Shown here piece by piece: positions 8,612 to 16,458 of a DNA stretch of 64,000 nt. This DNA comes from HGM04593 sp045657945 (GTDB taxonomy: Bacteria > Bacteroidota > Bacteroidia > Bacteroidales > Bacteroidaceae). Position 1 is the stretch's first letter. The number at the start of each line of letters is the position of its first letter. A program made the position numbers and the translations under genes. Where the stretch lies: positions 62,001-126,000 of the forward strand of contig JAZOUB010000015.1 of assembly GCA_045657945.1 (NCBI GenBank), in the 5' to 3' direction. A model generated the notes under the pieces. It was not told where the DNA came from. It ran no database searches and worked only from the letters and a program-made list of their open reading frames with translations.

Positions 8612-9775
8612 ATGATGAACGAGATAAAGAAAAGGACAATTGCCATATTAGGTTCAACAGGTTCAATCGGCACACAGACCCTGCAAGTTGTAGATGAGCA
8701 TCCCGACAAGTTCGAGGTCTATGCGATAACAGCCAATACACGTGTTGAGGAACTTATACAGCAGGCACGCAAATTCATGCCCGAAGCGGTTGTTATTGCC
8801 GACGAAAGCAAGTATCAGCAACTAAAAGAGGCACTTGGCAACCTTCCAATCAAGGTTTACAGCGGTTACGAAGCGATATGCCAGATTGTAGAATCAAAAC
8901 CCATTGACATTGTGGTTACGGCAATGGTGGGATTCTCGGGACTGCACCCTACCATCAACGCCATAAAGGCAGGCAAGGCCATAGCCCTTGCCAATAAGGA
9001 GACAATGGTTGTTGCCGGCGAAATGATAAATGAACTGGCAATGAAGTACCAGACACCGATATTGCCTGTCGATTCGGAGCACTCGGCAATCTTCCAGTGC
9101 CTTGCCGGCGAAATGCACAACAAGATCGAGAAACTCATACTTACAGCATCTGGCGGCCCTTTCCGCACCTTTAAGAAAGAACAGCTTGAGCATGTGACAC
9201 GCCAACAGGCACTTAAGCATCCAAACTGGAGCATGGGAGCTAAAATCACCATTGATTCCGCATCCATGATGAACAAGGGATTCGAGGTTATGGAAGCAAA
9301 ATGGCTGTTCGGTGTTGGAGCCGAAGATATTGAGGTGGTGGTTCACCCACAGTCGGTCATCCACTCAATGGTACAGTTTGCCGACGGTGCAATAAAAGCC
9401 CAACTGGGAACTCCCGACATGCGACTTCCAATCATGTACGCACTCACCTACCCCACACGCCTCTCATCATCATTCGAGCGCATCGACTGGAATACACTCA
9501 AAGAGCTGACATTCGAGAAGCCGAACTTGGATCTGTTCCCCAACTTGCGTCATGCATATACGGCACTTGCCGAGGGTGGCAACATCCCCTGTGTTGTGAA
9601 CGCGGCAAATGAGATATGCGTCGCAGCATTCCTTGAGGAGCGCATAAAGTTCACCGACATGCCTAAATTGATAGAGCGAGCAATGGAAAAGGCAACATAC
9701 ATACTGAAGCCCACGCTCGAAGACTATCTTGAAACAGACAAGGAGATAAGGGAGATTGTCAAGTCATGGATTTGA
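8612..9775 (+). CDS. dxr: 1-deoxy-D-xylulose 5-phosphate reductoisomerase
   Basis: Converts DXP to 2-C-methyl-D-erythritol 4-phosphate with NADPH, the committed step of the MEP isoprenoid pathway. 387 residues. The nucleotide-binding ILGSTGSIGTQTL begins near residue 11. The metal-binding PVDSEHSAIFQ, the flexible-loop neighbour SGGPFRTF and the conserved MNKGFEVMEA are all present. ispD of the same pathway is at 18531. Two in-frame ATGs (8612, 8615) are possible starts. Confidence 0.97.
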   Translation: MMNEIKKRTIAILGSTGSIGTQTLQVVDEHPDKFEVYAITANTRVEELIQQARKFMPEAVVIADESKYQQLKEALGNLPIKVYSGYEAICQIVESKPIDIVVTAMVGFSGLHPTINAIKAGKAIALANKETMVVAGEMINELAMKYQTPILPVDSEHSAIFQCLAGEMHNKIEKLILTASGGPFRTFKKEQLEHVTRQQALKHPNWSMGAKITIDSASMMNKGFEVMEAKWLFGVGAEDIEVVVHPQSVIHSMVQFADGAIKAQLGTPDMRLPIMYALTYPTRLSSSFERIDWNTLKELTFEKPNLDLFPNLRHAYTALAEGGNIPCVVNAANEICVAAFLEERIKFTDMPKLIERAMEKATYILKPTLEDYLETDKEIREIVKSWI

Positions 9776-9892
9776 CAAAATGGTAGGTTAAAACGGAAAA
9801 CTAAAAACTGCGAGTAAGCGTGGGCTAAAGCCTGGCGTAGTAAAAAGTAAAAACACAAACTTTAAAGAATATAAAAAACAATATAATACATT
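9776..9892. other. dxr-rseP spacer with A-rich, repeat-like sequence
   Basis: A 117-bp gap inside an otherwise tight plus-strand run. It starts with purine-rich ACGGAAAACTAAAAACT (about 9794-9810), then a GC-richer stretch with the short palindrome GGCTAAAGCC (about 9823-9832), then A-rich sequence up to rseP. The ACGGAAAACT-type wording recurs in the repeat block at 36566-36785, so it may be a fragment of a dispersed intergenic repeat. No promoter match is obvious. Confidence 0.35.
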
Positions 9893-11254
9893 ATGGAAAT
9901 ATTTTTGATACGCGCACTGCAGCTGATTCTGGCATTGAGTCTGCTGGTGCTTGTTCACGAGTTCGGTCACTTTCTTTTCGCGAGAATCTTCAAGGTACGC
10001 GTAGAGAAGTTCTACCTCTTCTTTGACTGGAAGTTCTCGCTTTTCAAATGGAGACCAAAGAAGAGCGACACAGAGTATGGTATCGGTTGGATTCCACTTG
10101 GCGGCTATTGCAAGATTTCGGGCATGATTGACGAGTCTATGGATACCGAGCAGATGAAACAGCCTGCACAGCCATGGGAATATCGCTCTAAACCGGCATG
10201 GCAGCGCCTGCTCATCATTGTGGGAGGTGTACTGTTCAACCTCATACTTGCCCTTTTCATCTATTCAATGGTTCTCTTCACATGGGGTGAGGATTATATC
10301 GACACACACAAGATGGACAACGGCTTCGCTTTTAGCGAAAAGGCCAAGAATATCGGATTCAAGGATGGAGACAAGATTCTGAAGATGGATGGCGAAGAGG
10401 TACATGAGCTCTATTTTGACGAGTTCCATATGTATGACAAGATCAGGGCGATGAATCTGTTCCGTAATCTTTGCGAAGCAAAAACAGTAACAGTACTCCG
10501 CAATGGCAATGAGGTAAATATTGACATGCCGGAGTCACTCGACTTGATGAATATAAACAAACCTACGAACTTTTTATCCATTAGAAGAGCACCCGTTGTA
10601 GATGGTATTGACAGCACGGTTGTCACAGCATTGAATGCCGGTATTCAGGTAAAAGACCGTATTGTATCGATTAACGGCGAGAAGATAAATTCATGGAGTG
10701 ATATAAAGCTCGTGATGGACAAGATGAATAGCGAGAACATCGCGACCCTAGACATAAAGGTTGAACGCAACAATGAAATCATATCATTGGCAGCAGCTGC
10801 CGATTCCACCTACAGATTAGGTGTAATGAACCTGGGCAACAACTACCCTGTTGAACATATCTCCTACTCATTCTTTGAGTCATTCCCAGCCGGTGTAGGT
10901 TATGCAATGGATGCTCTACGTGGTTATGTGGGGGACTTCAAGTATGTATTTACATCTGAAGGTTCCAAATCTGTAGGTATGTTCGGCTCAATAGGAAGCA
11001 TGTTCCCAGCACTTTGGGACTGGCACGAGTTCTGGCTCATGACAGCCTTCCTCTCTATCGTATTGGCATTCATGAACATCCTGCCAATCCCCGCGCTCGA
11101 CGGCGGACACGCAGTGTTCCTCATCTATGAGATGATTACCGGCAAACAGCCAAGTGACAAGTTCATGGAGCGCGCACAGATGGTGGGCCTCCTCATTATC
11201 CTTGGCCTATTCGTATTGGCGACATACAATGACCTTATGAAATTTGTTTTCTGA
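9893..11254 (+). CDS. rseP: RIP zinc metalloprotease RseP (site-2 protease)
   Basis: Intramembrane protease that cleaves transmembrane substrates such as anti-sigma factors. 453 residues. The HEFGH motif (H22, E23, H26) lies in the first membrane helix. The second active-site motif NILPIPALDGGH lies in the C-terminal membrane region. Between them are two PDZ-like segments, the second around residues 225-300 (GIQVKDRIVSINGEKINSW). Membrane helices lie near 5-28, 105-125, 375-400 and 425-450. No anti-sigma gene is adjacent. Confidence 0.95.
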   Translation: MEIFLIRALQLILALSLLVLVHEFGHFLFARIFKVRVEKFYLFFDWKFSLFKWRPKKSDTEYGIGWIPLGGYCKISGMIDESMDTEQMKQPAQPWEYRSKPAWQRLLIIVGGVLFNLILALFIYSMVLFTWGEDYIDTHKMDNGFAFSEKAKNIGFKDGDKILKMDGEEVHELYFDEFHMYDKIRAMNLFRNLCEAKTVTVLRNGNEVNIDMPESLDLMNINKPTNFLSIRRAPVVDGIDSTVVTALNAGIQVKDRIVSINGEKINSWSDIKLVMDKMNSENIATLDIKVERNNEIISLAAAADSTYRLGVMNLGNNYPVEHISYSFFESFPAGVGYAMDALRGYVGDFKYVFTSEGSKSVGMFGSIGSMFPALWDWHEFWLMTAFLSIVLAFMNILPIPALDGGHAVFLIYEMITGKQPSDKFMERAQMVGLLIILGLFVLATYNDLMKFVF

Positions 11255-11255
11255 C

Positions 11256-12476
11256 ATGATTAAAAAGGCTTTATACATAACAGCAATTGCAACTCTGGCA
11301 TCGTGTGGCACAACCAAGGTGAACACGAATGGAACTACCATGGAAAGCAACATAGAGAACAAGACTGCAAACATTACCACAGCAGAATCCTCGAACTCCT
11401 TTTGGGGTGAGCTGCTTGGCGAGGCGTGCAGGGAGATGAACAAGGAGAACATCTGCCTGTCGCCCCTGAGTGCACAGCTTGCAATGGCTATGGTTGCTGG
11501 TGGCGCCGAAGGCAAGACCAGAACAGAGATTCTCGATGTCATGCAACTTGGTGACAGTGCCAACATAAAGGGCCGCAGACTCCTGAATGATATTGCCGAA
11601 AAGACCGTCTGGAACGAGCATGGTGACGTCAGGATTGCAAATTCCATCTGGATTAAAGAAGGTTTTGAAGTAAAGCAAAAGTTTGTTGACACAAACAAAG
11701 AATATTTTGATGCGCTTGTTGAAAGCGCAGAGTTCAACCAAGAGACTGTCAAACGTGTCAATGATTGGTGTAACGAAAACACCAACGGCAAGATACCGAC
11801 AATACTCGACCGCTTTACAGAGAGCGACAGAATGCTCCTTATCAATGCACTCTACCTGAAGGCGGCATGGAGCAAGCCATTCCAGGAGCGCAACACAACA
11901 GACAAGAAGTTCACCACAGAGAGGGGCGAGGAGATTGAAGTCCCCATGATGATGATGCGTTCTAACGAACAGTTCTACAAGGACGATGTTGTCTCCATGG
12001 TCACAAAAAACCTACAGGGCGGATACAGCATGCTGTTCATTTTGCCCGGCGAAGGCGTGAAATGCGATGAGGCTGCAGAATATGTGGCTAAGGATTTTGA
12101 TACATTCCTCAAAAACATGGAGGTGAAGGATGTAAGCCTTTCACTGCCCAAGTTCACAACAGATTTTGGCATGAGCCTTAAAAACACACTTGCCAACCTG
12201 GGTATCAAGAGAGCTTTCGGCGGCAAGGCGCAGTTCGGTGGCATATCAGACGAGGCTCTCTACATCAGCGATGTCGTACAGAAGACCTACATTAATGTAA
12301 ACGAAAAGGGAACAGAGGCTGCAGCTGTAACTGTGGCTGTCGCAGGATTACTCTCAATGAGACCACCAAAGATTGAGGTCATCACTTTTGACCGCCCATT
12401 CATATATGCAATAGTAAAGAACAGTGGCAACGAGGTGCTGTTTGCAGGCAAGGTGGGCAACCCTAACGAAAAATAA
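11256..12476 (+). CDS. Serpin-family protease inhibitor, lipoprotein
   Basis: 406 residues from the ATG at 11256, just after the rseP stop. A lipoprotein signal (MIKKALYITAIATLASC) puts Cys at residue 17. The serpin body has ENICLSPLSAQLAMAMVAGG (the NxxxSPxS-type helix), NALYLKAAWSKPF (breach region) and the C-terminal signature FDRPFIYAIV. The hinge EKGTEAAAVTVAV (350-362) has the small residues needed for loop insertion, so an active inhibitor is likely. Counting from the P17 Glu350 places P1-P1' at Leu366-Ser367. A surface lipoprotein serpin in Tannerella (miropin) inhibits host proteases. Followed by alkaline phosphatase after 12 bp. Confidence 0.93.
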   Translation: MIKKALYITAIATLASCGTTKVNTNGTTMESNIENKTANITTAESSNSFWGELLGEACREMNKENICLSPLSAQLAMAMVAGGAEGKTRTEILDVMQLGDSANIKGRRLLNDIAEKTVWNEHGDVRIANSIWIKEGFEVKQKFVDTNKEYFDALVESAEFNQETVKRVNDWCNENTNGKIPTILDRFTESDRMLLINALYLKAAWSKPFQERNTTDKKFTTERGEEIEVPMMMMRSNEQFYKDDVVSMVTKNLQGGYSMLFILPGEGVKCDEAAEYVAKDFDTFLKNMEVKDVSLSLPKFTTDFGMSLKNTLANLGIKRAFGGKAQFGGISDEALYISDVVQKTYINVNEKGTEAAAVTVAVAGLLSMRPPKIEVITFDRPFIYAIVKNSGNEVLFAGKVGNPNEK

Positions 12477-12488
12477 AGATAGAGCAAT

Positions 12489-13841
12489 ATGAAACGAATT
12501 TTAGGAACACTGCTGTTGTTACTTGTAGTGGCAACAGGTTTTGCAAAACCAAAGTATATATTCTATTTCATTGGTGACGGCATGGGACCATCACATGTAC
12601 TTGCCACAGAGCTTTACCTTGGCGAGCTGCAGGGTGTGATAGGCCGCCCACAAAAGCTGGTATTCACACAGTTCCCCGAGAGCGCGTTTGTCACCACTTT
12701 CTCGGCAAGCAACGGCGTGACAGACTCCGCAGCATCGGGCACAGCACTCTCTACCGGCAGCAAGACAAGCAACGGCCGTATTGGAAAAGATGCCGAGGGC
12801 AACGATGTCTATAGTGTTGCATTCGATGCCAAGAACAGCGGCATGGCAGTGGGCATTGCCACTACCGTATGCATCAACCACGCTACCCCATCGGCATTCT
12901 ACGCCCACAACATAGACCGCAACAACTACAACGAGATTGCACAGTGGATGCTCGAGGCCGACTATGATTTCTACGCCGGCGGCGATGCAAAGTGCACAAC
13001 CGAGCAACGCAACGACCTCTATGGCAGAGCCGAGAAGCAAGGCTACACAATTGCACGCGGATATGACGACTACAAGTCAAAAGCCAAGAAGGCCGAAAAG
13101 ATGATGCTCTACCAGAAGAACGTTGCCGAGGAGGTTCCTTATGCAATTGACCGCACAAAGGACGATCTCACCCTTGCACAGATTACAAAAGCGGGCATTG
13201 ATTTCCTTAGCAAGAAGAGCAAGAAAGAGGGTTTCTTCATGATGGTTGAAGGTGGCAAGATAGACTATGCATCACACAGGGACGATGCCGCGACCATGAT
13301 TCACGAGGTACTCGACTTCAATGCAGCCATTGAGGAGGCATATGAGTTCTACAAGAAGCACAAGGACGAGACTCTCATCATCGTTACAGCCGACCACGAG
13401 ACCGGTGGTATTGTTCTTGGCTACACAGGCCAATACAAGCTCGACCTGAAGGTACTTGAATCGCAGAAGGTAAGCGTTGACCACCTTGTCTCAATGCTTG
13501 AAAGCCTCAAGGAAACCACATGGGGCAAAATCAATGAAATGGTAAAGGAGAATGTTGGCGTTGAGCCACGCGGCAAGCACAGCGCCAACGATGCTGTGGA
13601 GATGACCCACGACCTTGCAAACAGGATTGCCTATGATGCCATCTATGACCTTAACCACAAGGCGCTCATCTCATGGGCAAGCGGTAACCACTCGGGCACA
13701 TTCGTTCCCCTGTTTGCCATTGGCGAGGGAGCTGACAGATTCAATGGTGTCATCGACAACACAGACATTCCTTTGACAATCATGGAATTCTTAGGTGTTG
13801 ACATAAAGCTGAAAGGCCAGTTATGCGGAAAAAGAAAGTAA
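12489..13841 (+). CDS. Exported alkaline phosphatase (PhoA family)
   Basis: 450 residues with a signal peptide (about 1-19, ending FA). Catalyses phosphomonoester hydrolysis in the periplasm. Metal-binding FIGDGMG (Asp30) is near the start. VTDSAASGTALSTGSK holds the nucleophile Ser80. MMVEGGKIDYASHRDD and VTADHETGG supply the conserved metal-ligand Glu, Asp and His, and SGNHSGTFVP supplies the late His. Last gene of the plus-strand run, followed by two hairpins. Confidence 0.95.
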   Translation: MKRILGTLLLLLVVATGFAKPKYIFYFIGDGMGPSHVLATELYLGELQGVIGRPQKLVFTQFPESAFVTTFSASNGVTDSAASGTALSTGSKTSNGRIGKDAEGNDVYSVAFDAKNSGMAVGIATTVCINHATPSAFYAHNIDRNNYNEIAQWMLEADYDFYAGGDAKCTTEQRNDLYGRAEKQGYTIARGYDDYKSKAKKAEKMMLYQKNVAEEVPYAIDRTKDDLTLAQITKAGIDFLSKKSKKEGFFMMVEGGKIDYASHRDDAATMIHEVLDFNAAIEEAYEFYKKHKDETLIIVTADHETGGIVLGYTGQYKLDLKVLESQKVSVDHLVSMLESLKETTWGKINEMVKENVGVEPRGKHSANDAVEMTHDLANRIAYDAIYDLNHKALISWASGNHSGTFVPLFAIGEGADRFNGVIDNTDIPLTIMEFLGVDIKLKGQLCGKRK

Positions 13842-13867
13842 AAACCATTTGAACAGGACAATAATGC

Positions 13868-13902
13868 AAGAGGGTGACACATTGTGATGTGATCACCCTC
13901 TT
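13868..13902 (+). terminator. Intrinsic terminator after alkaline phosphatase gene
   Basis: Perfect 10-bp inverted repeat AAGAGGGTGA / TCACCCTCTT with a 15-nt loop, then a T-containing stretch, 26 bp after the stop codon. Confidence 0.75.
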
Positions 13903-13909
13903 TGATAAC

Positions 13910-13956
13910 TTTTCAGAGCCGTTTTGTGGTTTAATACCTCAAAACGGCTCTGAAAA
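13910..13956. terminator. Second, 17-bp perfect hairpin (likely bidirectional terminator)
   Basis: TTTTCAGAGCCGTTTTG (13910-13926) and its exact reverse complement (13940-13956) flank a 13-nt loop. The A/T-rich outer ends give a U-run in either direction. It lies between the convergent alkaline phosphatase gene and the gene at 14011. Confidence 0.75.
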
Positions 13957-14010
13957 TATAACTTGACACAGTTTAGTTTACACTACCTGCATTATACATT
14001 TAATTACTGA

Positions 14011-14412
14011 TTAGAAATCATAATCATCAACATCGTAGCTCTCCATTAGCTGCTCGGTCTTTTTCTCTACTGCAGCCTCAAACGCCTCCATAGCCTTCTC
14101 AAGTTTAGCCTCATATCGTTCCATCTGCGCCTCAGTAAGAGTATCCTCAAGTCTCGCAATCTCATCTGCATACTTCTCCTCAAATGACATCATCTCCTCG
14201 AAGCACTTCTCAGCTACTTTCATCAATTCGTCAATTGTCTTTACAGCATTGACCTTTTTTGTATAACCATTTACCATGGAAATCAACTTGTCAATAGCAT
14301 TGCCCGACTGTACTGTTGTTACATTATTATTGACTACAACTACATTCTCTGTAGCAACTGCTGTACCTGACAACATAAACACTGCAATAGCAGCCATCAA
14401 AAACTTTCTCAT
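14011..14412 (-). CDS. Small exported helical protein, paralogue of 14566 gene
   Basis: 133 residues. The signal peptide MRKFLMAAIAVFMLSGTAVA is nearly identical to that of the next gene upstream (MKKFFMAAIAVFMMSGVAVA). The mature part is acidic, helical and coiled-coil-like: VNGYTKKVNAVKTIDELMKV, then Glu/Lys-rich helices. I recognise no family. The two copies share layout and motifs (ENVV, YT.K.NA, AEKCFEE/YAEFEA), so this is an old tandem duplication. It has its own strong promoter (14460-14490). Periplasmic location is inferred. Confidence 0.85.
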   Translation of the reverse strand: MRKFLMAAIAVFMLSGTAVATENVVVVNNNVTTVQSGNAIDKLISMVNGYTKKVNAVKTIDELMKVAEKCFEEMMSFEEKYADEIARLEDTLTEAQMERYEAKLEKAMEAFEAAVEKKTEQLMESYDVDDYDF

Positions 14413-14459
14413 AATCTTGTATTTTTATGGTTCAACATTTTTATCAACATGTTATACCG

Positions 14460-14490
14460 CAAATGTATATGATTCCCCGAGAAAAACAAA
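14460..14490 (-). promoter_or_regulatory. Strong Bacteroidota-type promoter for gene 14011-14412
   Basis: Minus strand: TTTG at 14490-14487, 19-nt spacer, TACATTTG at 14467-14460. Both elements and spacing match the consensus exactly. About 48 bp before the ATG. Confidence 0.7.
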
Positions 14491-14517
14491 ATATTGCGCG
14501 AAAAAATAAAAAAACAA

Positions 14518-14543
14518 ATGAGGCTCAAGAAATTGAGCCTCAT
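14518..14543 (-). terminator. Intrinsic terminator of gene 14566-14943
   Basis: Perfect 11-bp stem ATGAGGCTCAA / TTGAGCCTCAT with a 4-nt loop. On the minus strand it is followed by a T-rich run (14517-14500). It separates the two paralogues, so they are probably transcribed independently. Confidence 0.85.
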
Positions 14544-14565
14544 CACTTTATAAGGATACATTATA

Positions 14566-14943
14566 TTATTCACCCATGAACTGCAGAGCCTTCTTCTCAA
14601 AAGCCTTGGTCAGCTGCTCCATCGCCTTCTGAAGTGCAACCTTGTATTTCTTTTTGGCATCCTCGCTGATATTTGCATCAAATTCAGCAATCTCATCGGT
14701 GTTTTTTTCACCGAATTCAGTCATGGCAGCCTCAAACTCGGCATATATCTTCTCCAGAGCCTCCATTGATGTAGCGGCATTGGCCTTTGTTGTATAGTTC
14801 TTCATCAATGCAAGCAACTTATCAGCAACATTATCGTTTGCAACTGCAGTAACCACACTCTTTTCTGCAACAACATTTTCTGAAGCAACTGCTACACCTG
14901 ACATCATGAACACTGCAATAGCAGCCATAAAAAACTTCTTCAT
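14566..14943 (-). CDS. Small exported helical protein, paralogue of 14011 gene
   Basis: 125 residues from the ATG at 14943 (another ATG at 14949 adds Met-Ile; 14943 aligns with the paralogue). Signal peptide MKKFFMAAIAVFMMSGVAVAS, then acidic helices with NYTTKANAATSMEALEKIYA. There are no Cys residues or membrane segments after the signal. Unknown function; a small periplasmic helical protein, perhaps chaperone- or stress-like, but nothing in the sequence proves that. No clear promoter was found upstream, where the M23 gene ends at 15002. Confidence 0.82.
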   Translation of the reverse strand: MKKFFMAAIAVFMMSGVAVASENVVAEKSVVTAVANDNVADKLLALMKNYTTKANAATSMEALEKIYAEFEAAMTEFGEKNTDEIAEFDANISEDAKKKYKVALQKAMEQLTKAFEKKALQFMGE

Positions 14944-15001
14944 AATCATCTATTTTAAATTAAACATTTATTTCCAAGTATCAGTTTAGGATTGACTGCA
15001 A

Positions 15002-15868
15002 TCATTGGTAACGGAGGGACTGTCCCGGACGTATGACAGAACGTGAGTTAAGACCATTCAAATCAAATATCTGCTTTTGCGGAACACCGTATTTCCTGGC
15101 AATTCTTTCTATTGTATCACCACTCTTTACCTTGTGGTATTTTGGTTCGGGTCCGGCTGTCTTTACCTTACCATTCTCTACATACTTGCTACCCGGCTTG
15201 CGATATACATAACTATCACCGGTAGCTTTCTGGTTCTTGAAATCAAACATTGCAGCCGGGTCTATGCTCTTGCCCATGAGAATCGTCTCAAAATGCAAGT
15301 GCGAGCCCGAACTACGACCGGTATTTCCTCCAATGCCTATTGGGTCGCCGGCCTTTACATTCTGATTCTCCTTTACAAGTTTCTTTGACAAGTGAGCATA
15401 AAGCGTCTCAATACCATTGTTGTGACGCACAACAATGTAATGGCCATACCCACGACGCTGAAATGCCGTAATACGCACCTTGCCGTCAAAGGCAGCATAT
15501 ATTGTATCACCTGTCTGCACCTTTATGTCGAGCCCCTGATGCACACGCTTACGGTTAGGACGATAACCGAACACATCTGTAATCTTTGTGTTCGCAGTAG
15601 GCATCACATAATTGCGCAGGTCAATTCTGAAAGAGTCGGGCATGGTGGAGTTGTAGTGCACGACACTGTTCCTCCACACAGGGTACATCTCATCGGACGG
15701 GATGATATTTGCCTCGTTCAACAACATATTGCGTAGCTCCAGCGTATCAACCGGCTCCATGTGTTTTTGAAGCTGCACCGGCTCAGGCATGACATCCTGC
15801 GCCCTCGCGCTACCAACTGCAGCTACAAGGATAATTGCGAATCCTATTTTTCCTATTATACTCTTCAC
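15002..15868 (-). CDS. Exported M23 peptidoglycan endopeptidase with C-terminal LysM
   Basis: 288 residues beginning with a GTG codon; no better ATG exists before the signal peptide (about 1-24, ending RAQ). The M23 domain (about 90-210) has a complete active site: H110/D114 in HQGLD, H159 in YAHL, H190 and H192 in HLHFE. A LysM domain (about 244-287, KVKSGDTIERIARKYGVP) would bind glycan. It likely cuts peptide crosslinks in the periplasm. It lies 7 bp after ndk and is probably co-transcribed. Confidence 0.93.
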   Translation of the reverse strand: MKSIIGKIGFAIILVAAVGSARAQDVMPEPVQLQKHMEPVDTLELRNMLLNEANIIPSDEMYPVWRNSVVHYNSTMPDSFRIDLRNYVMPTANTKITDVFGYRPNRKRVHQGLDIKVQTGDTIYAAFDGKVRITAFQRRGYGHYIVVRHNNGIETLYAHLSKKLVKENQNVKAGDPIGIGGNTGRSSGSHLHFETILMGKSIDPAAMFDFKNQKATGDSYVYRKPGSKYVENGKVKTAGPEPKYHKVKSGDTIERIARKYGVPQKQIFDLNGLNSRSVIRPGQSLRYQ

Positions 15869-15875
15869 TTGTCCT

Positions 15876-16349
15876 TTACTTGAATTTTATGGTTTCCTCG
15901 CCGCCATACTCAAAATTGGTTACTGCAGACTGATAATCAAACAGTTCCTCGGGCTTAAAGAAACGGTTAATCTCGACAAGGGCATTTTCAACAGAATCTG
16001 AAGCATGAACTACATTCTGCTCGCCGCTCATAGAGAAATCGCCGCGTATCGTACCGGGCAACGCCTTGCGTGAGTTGGTAGCGCCAACCATAAGACGCAC
16101 GGTCTCTACAGCCTCGGCACCCTCAAGACAGCAAGCAATGAGCGGAGCAGCCTGCATAGAGGCCTTCAAATATGGGAAGAACGGACGATCCTTCAAATGA
16201 GAATAGTGCTCGGCAACGAGCTCGTCGTCCATAAACAGCATTTTTATACCGACAAAACGCAGTCCCTTACGCTCAAAGCGTGTTATAATATCGCCTGTCA
16301 ATCCACGCTGAATAGCGTTAGGTTTAATGAGAATCAGTGTCTTTTCCAT
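15876..16349 (-). CDS. ndk: Nucleoside diphosphate kinase
   Basis: Balances NTP pools through a phospho-histidine intermediate. 157 residues. MEKTLILIKPNAIQRG is the standard start, and the active-site signature NVVHASDS gives His115. It is slightly longer than the usual ~140-150 residues, with extra residues in the middle and a C-terminal extension (FEYGGEETIKFK). The promoter at 16413-16442 precedes it. Confidence 0.96.
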   Translation of the reverse strand: MEKTLILIKPNAIQRGLTGDIITRFERKGLRFVGIKMLFMDDELVAEHYSHLKDRPFFPYLKASMQAAPLIACCLEGAEAVETVRLMVGATNSRKALPGTIRGDFSMSGEQNVVHASDSVENALVEINRFFKPEELFDYQSAVTNFEYGGEETIKFK

Positions 16350-16412
16350 ATTATGTTCATTTTGTTAGACCAAGTGCGCCAGAATTCAGGAGTTACCTGC
16401 ACGCACAAAGTA

Positions 16413-16442
16413 CAAATATATTCAAAATAAATGAAAACCAAT
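16413..16442 (-). promoter_or_regulatory. Predicted promoter for ndk
   Basis: Minus strand TATATTTG at 16420-16413 matches TAnnTTTG. ATTG at 16442-16439 lies 18 nt upstream, in the -33 place. It sits in the 109-bp gap after recG, so ndk is not just read through from the recG directon. Confidence 0.5.
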
Positions 16443-16458
16443 GAATTTTAGGGATTGA

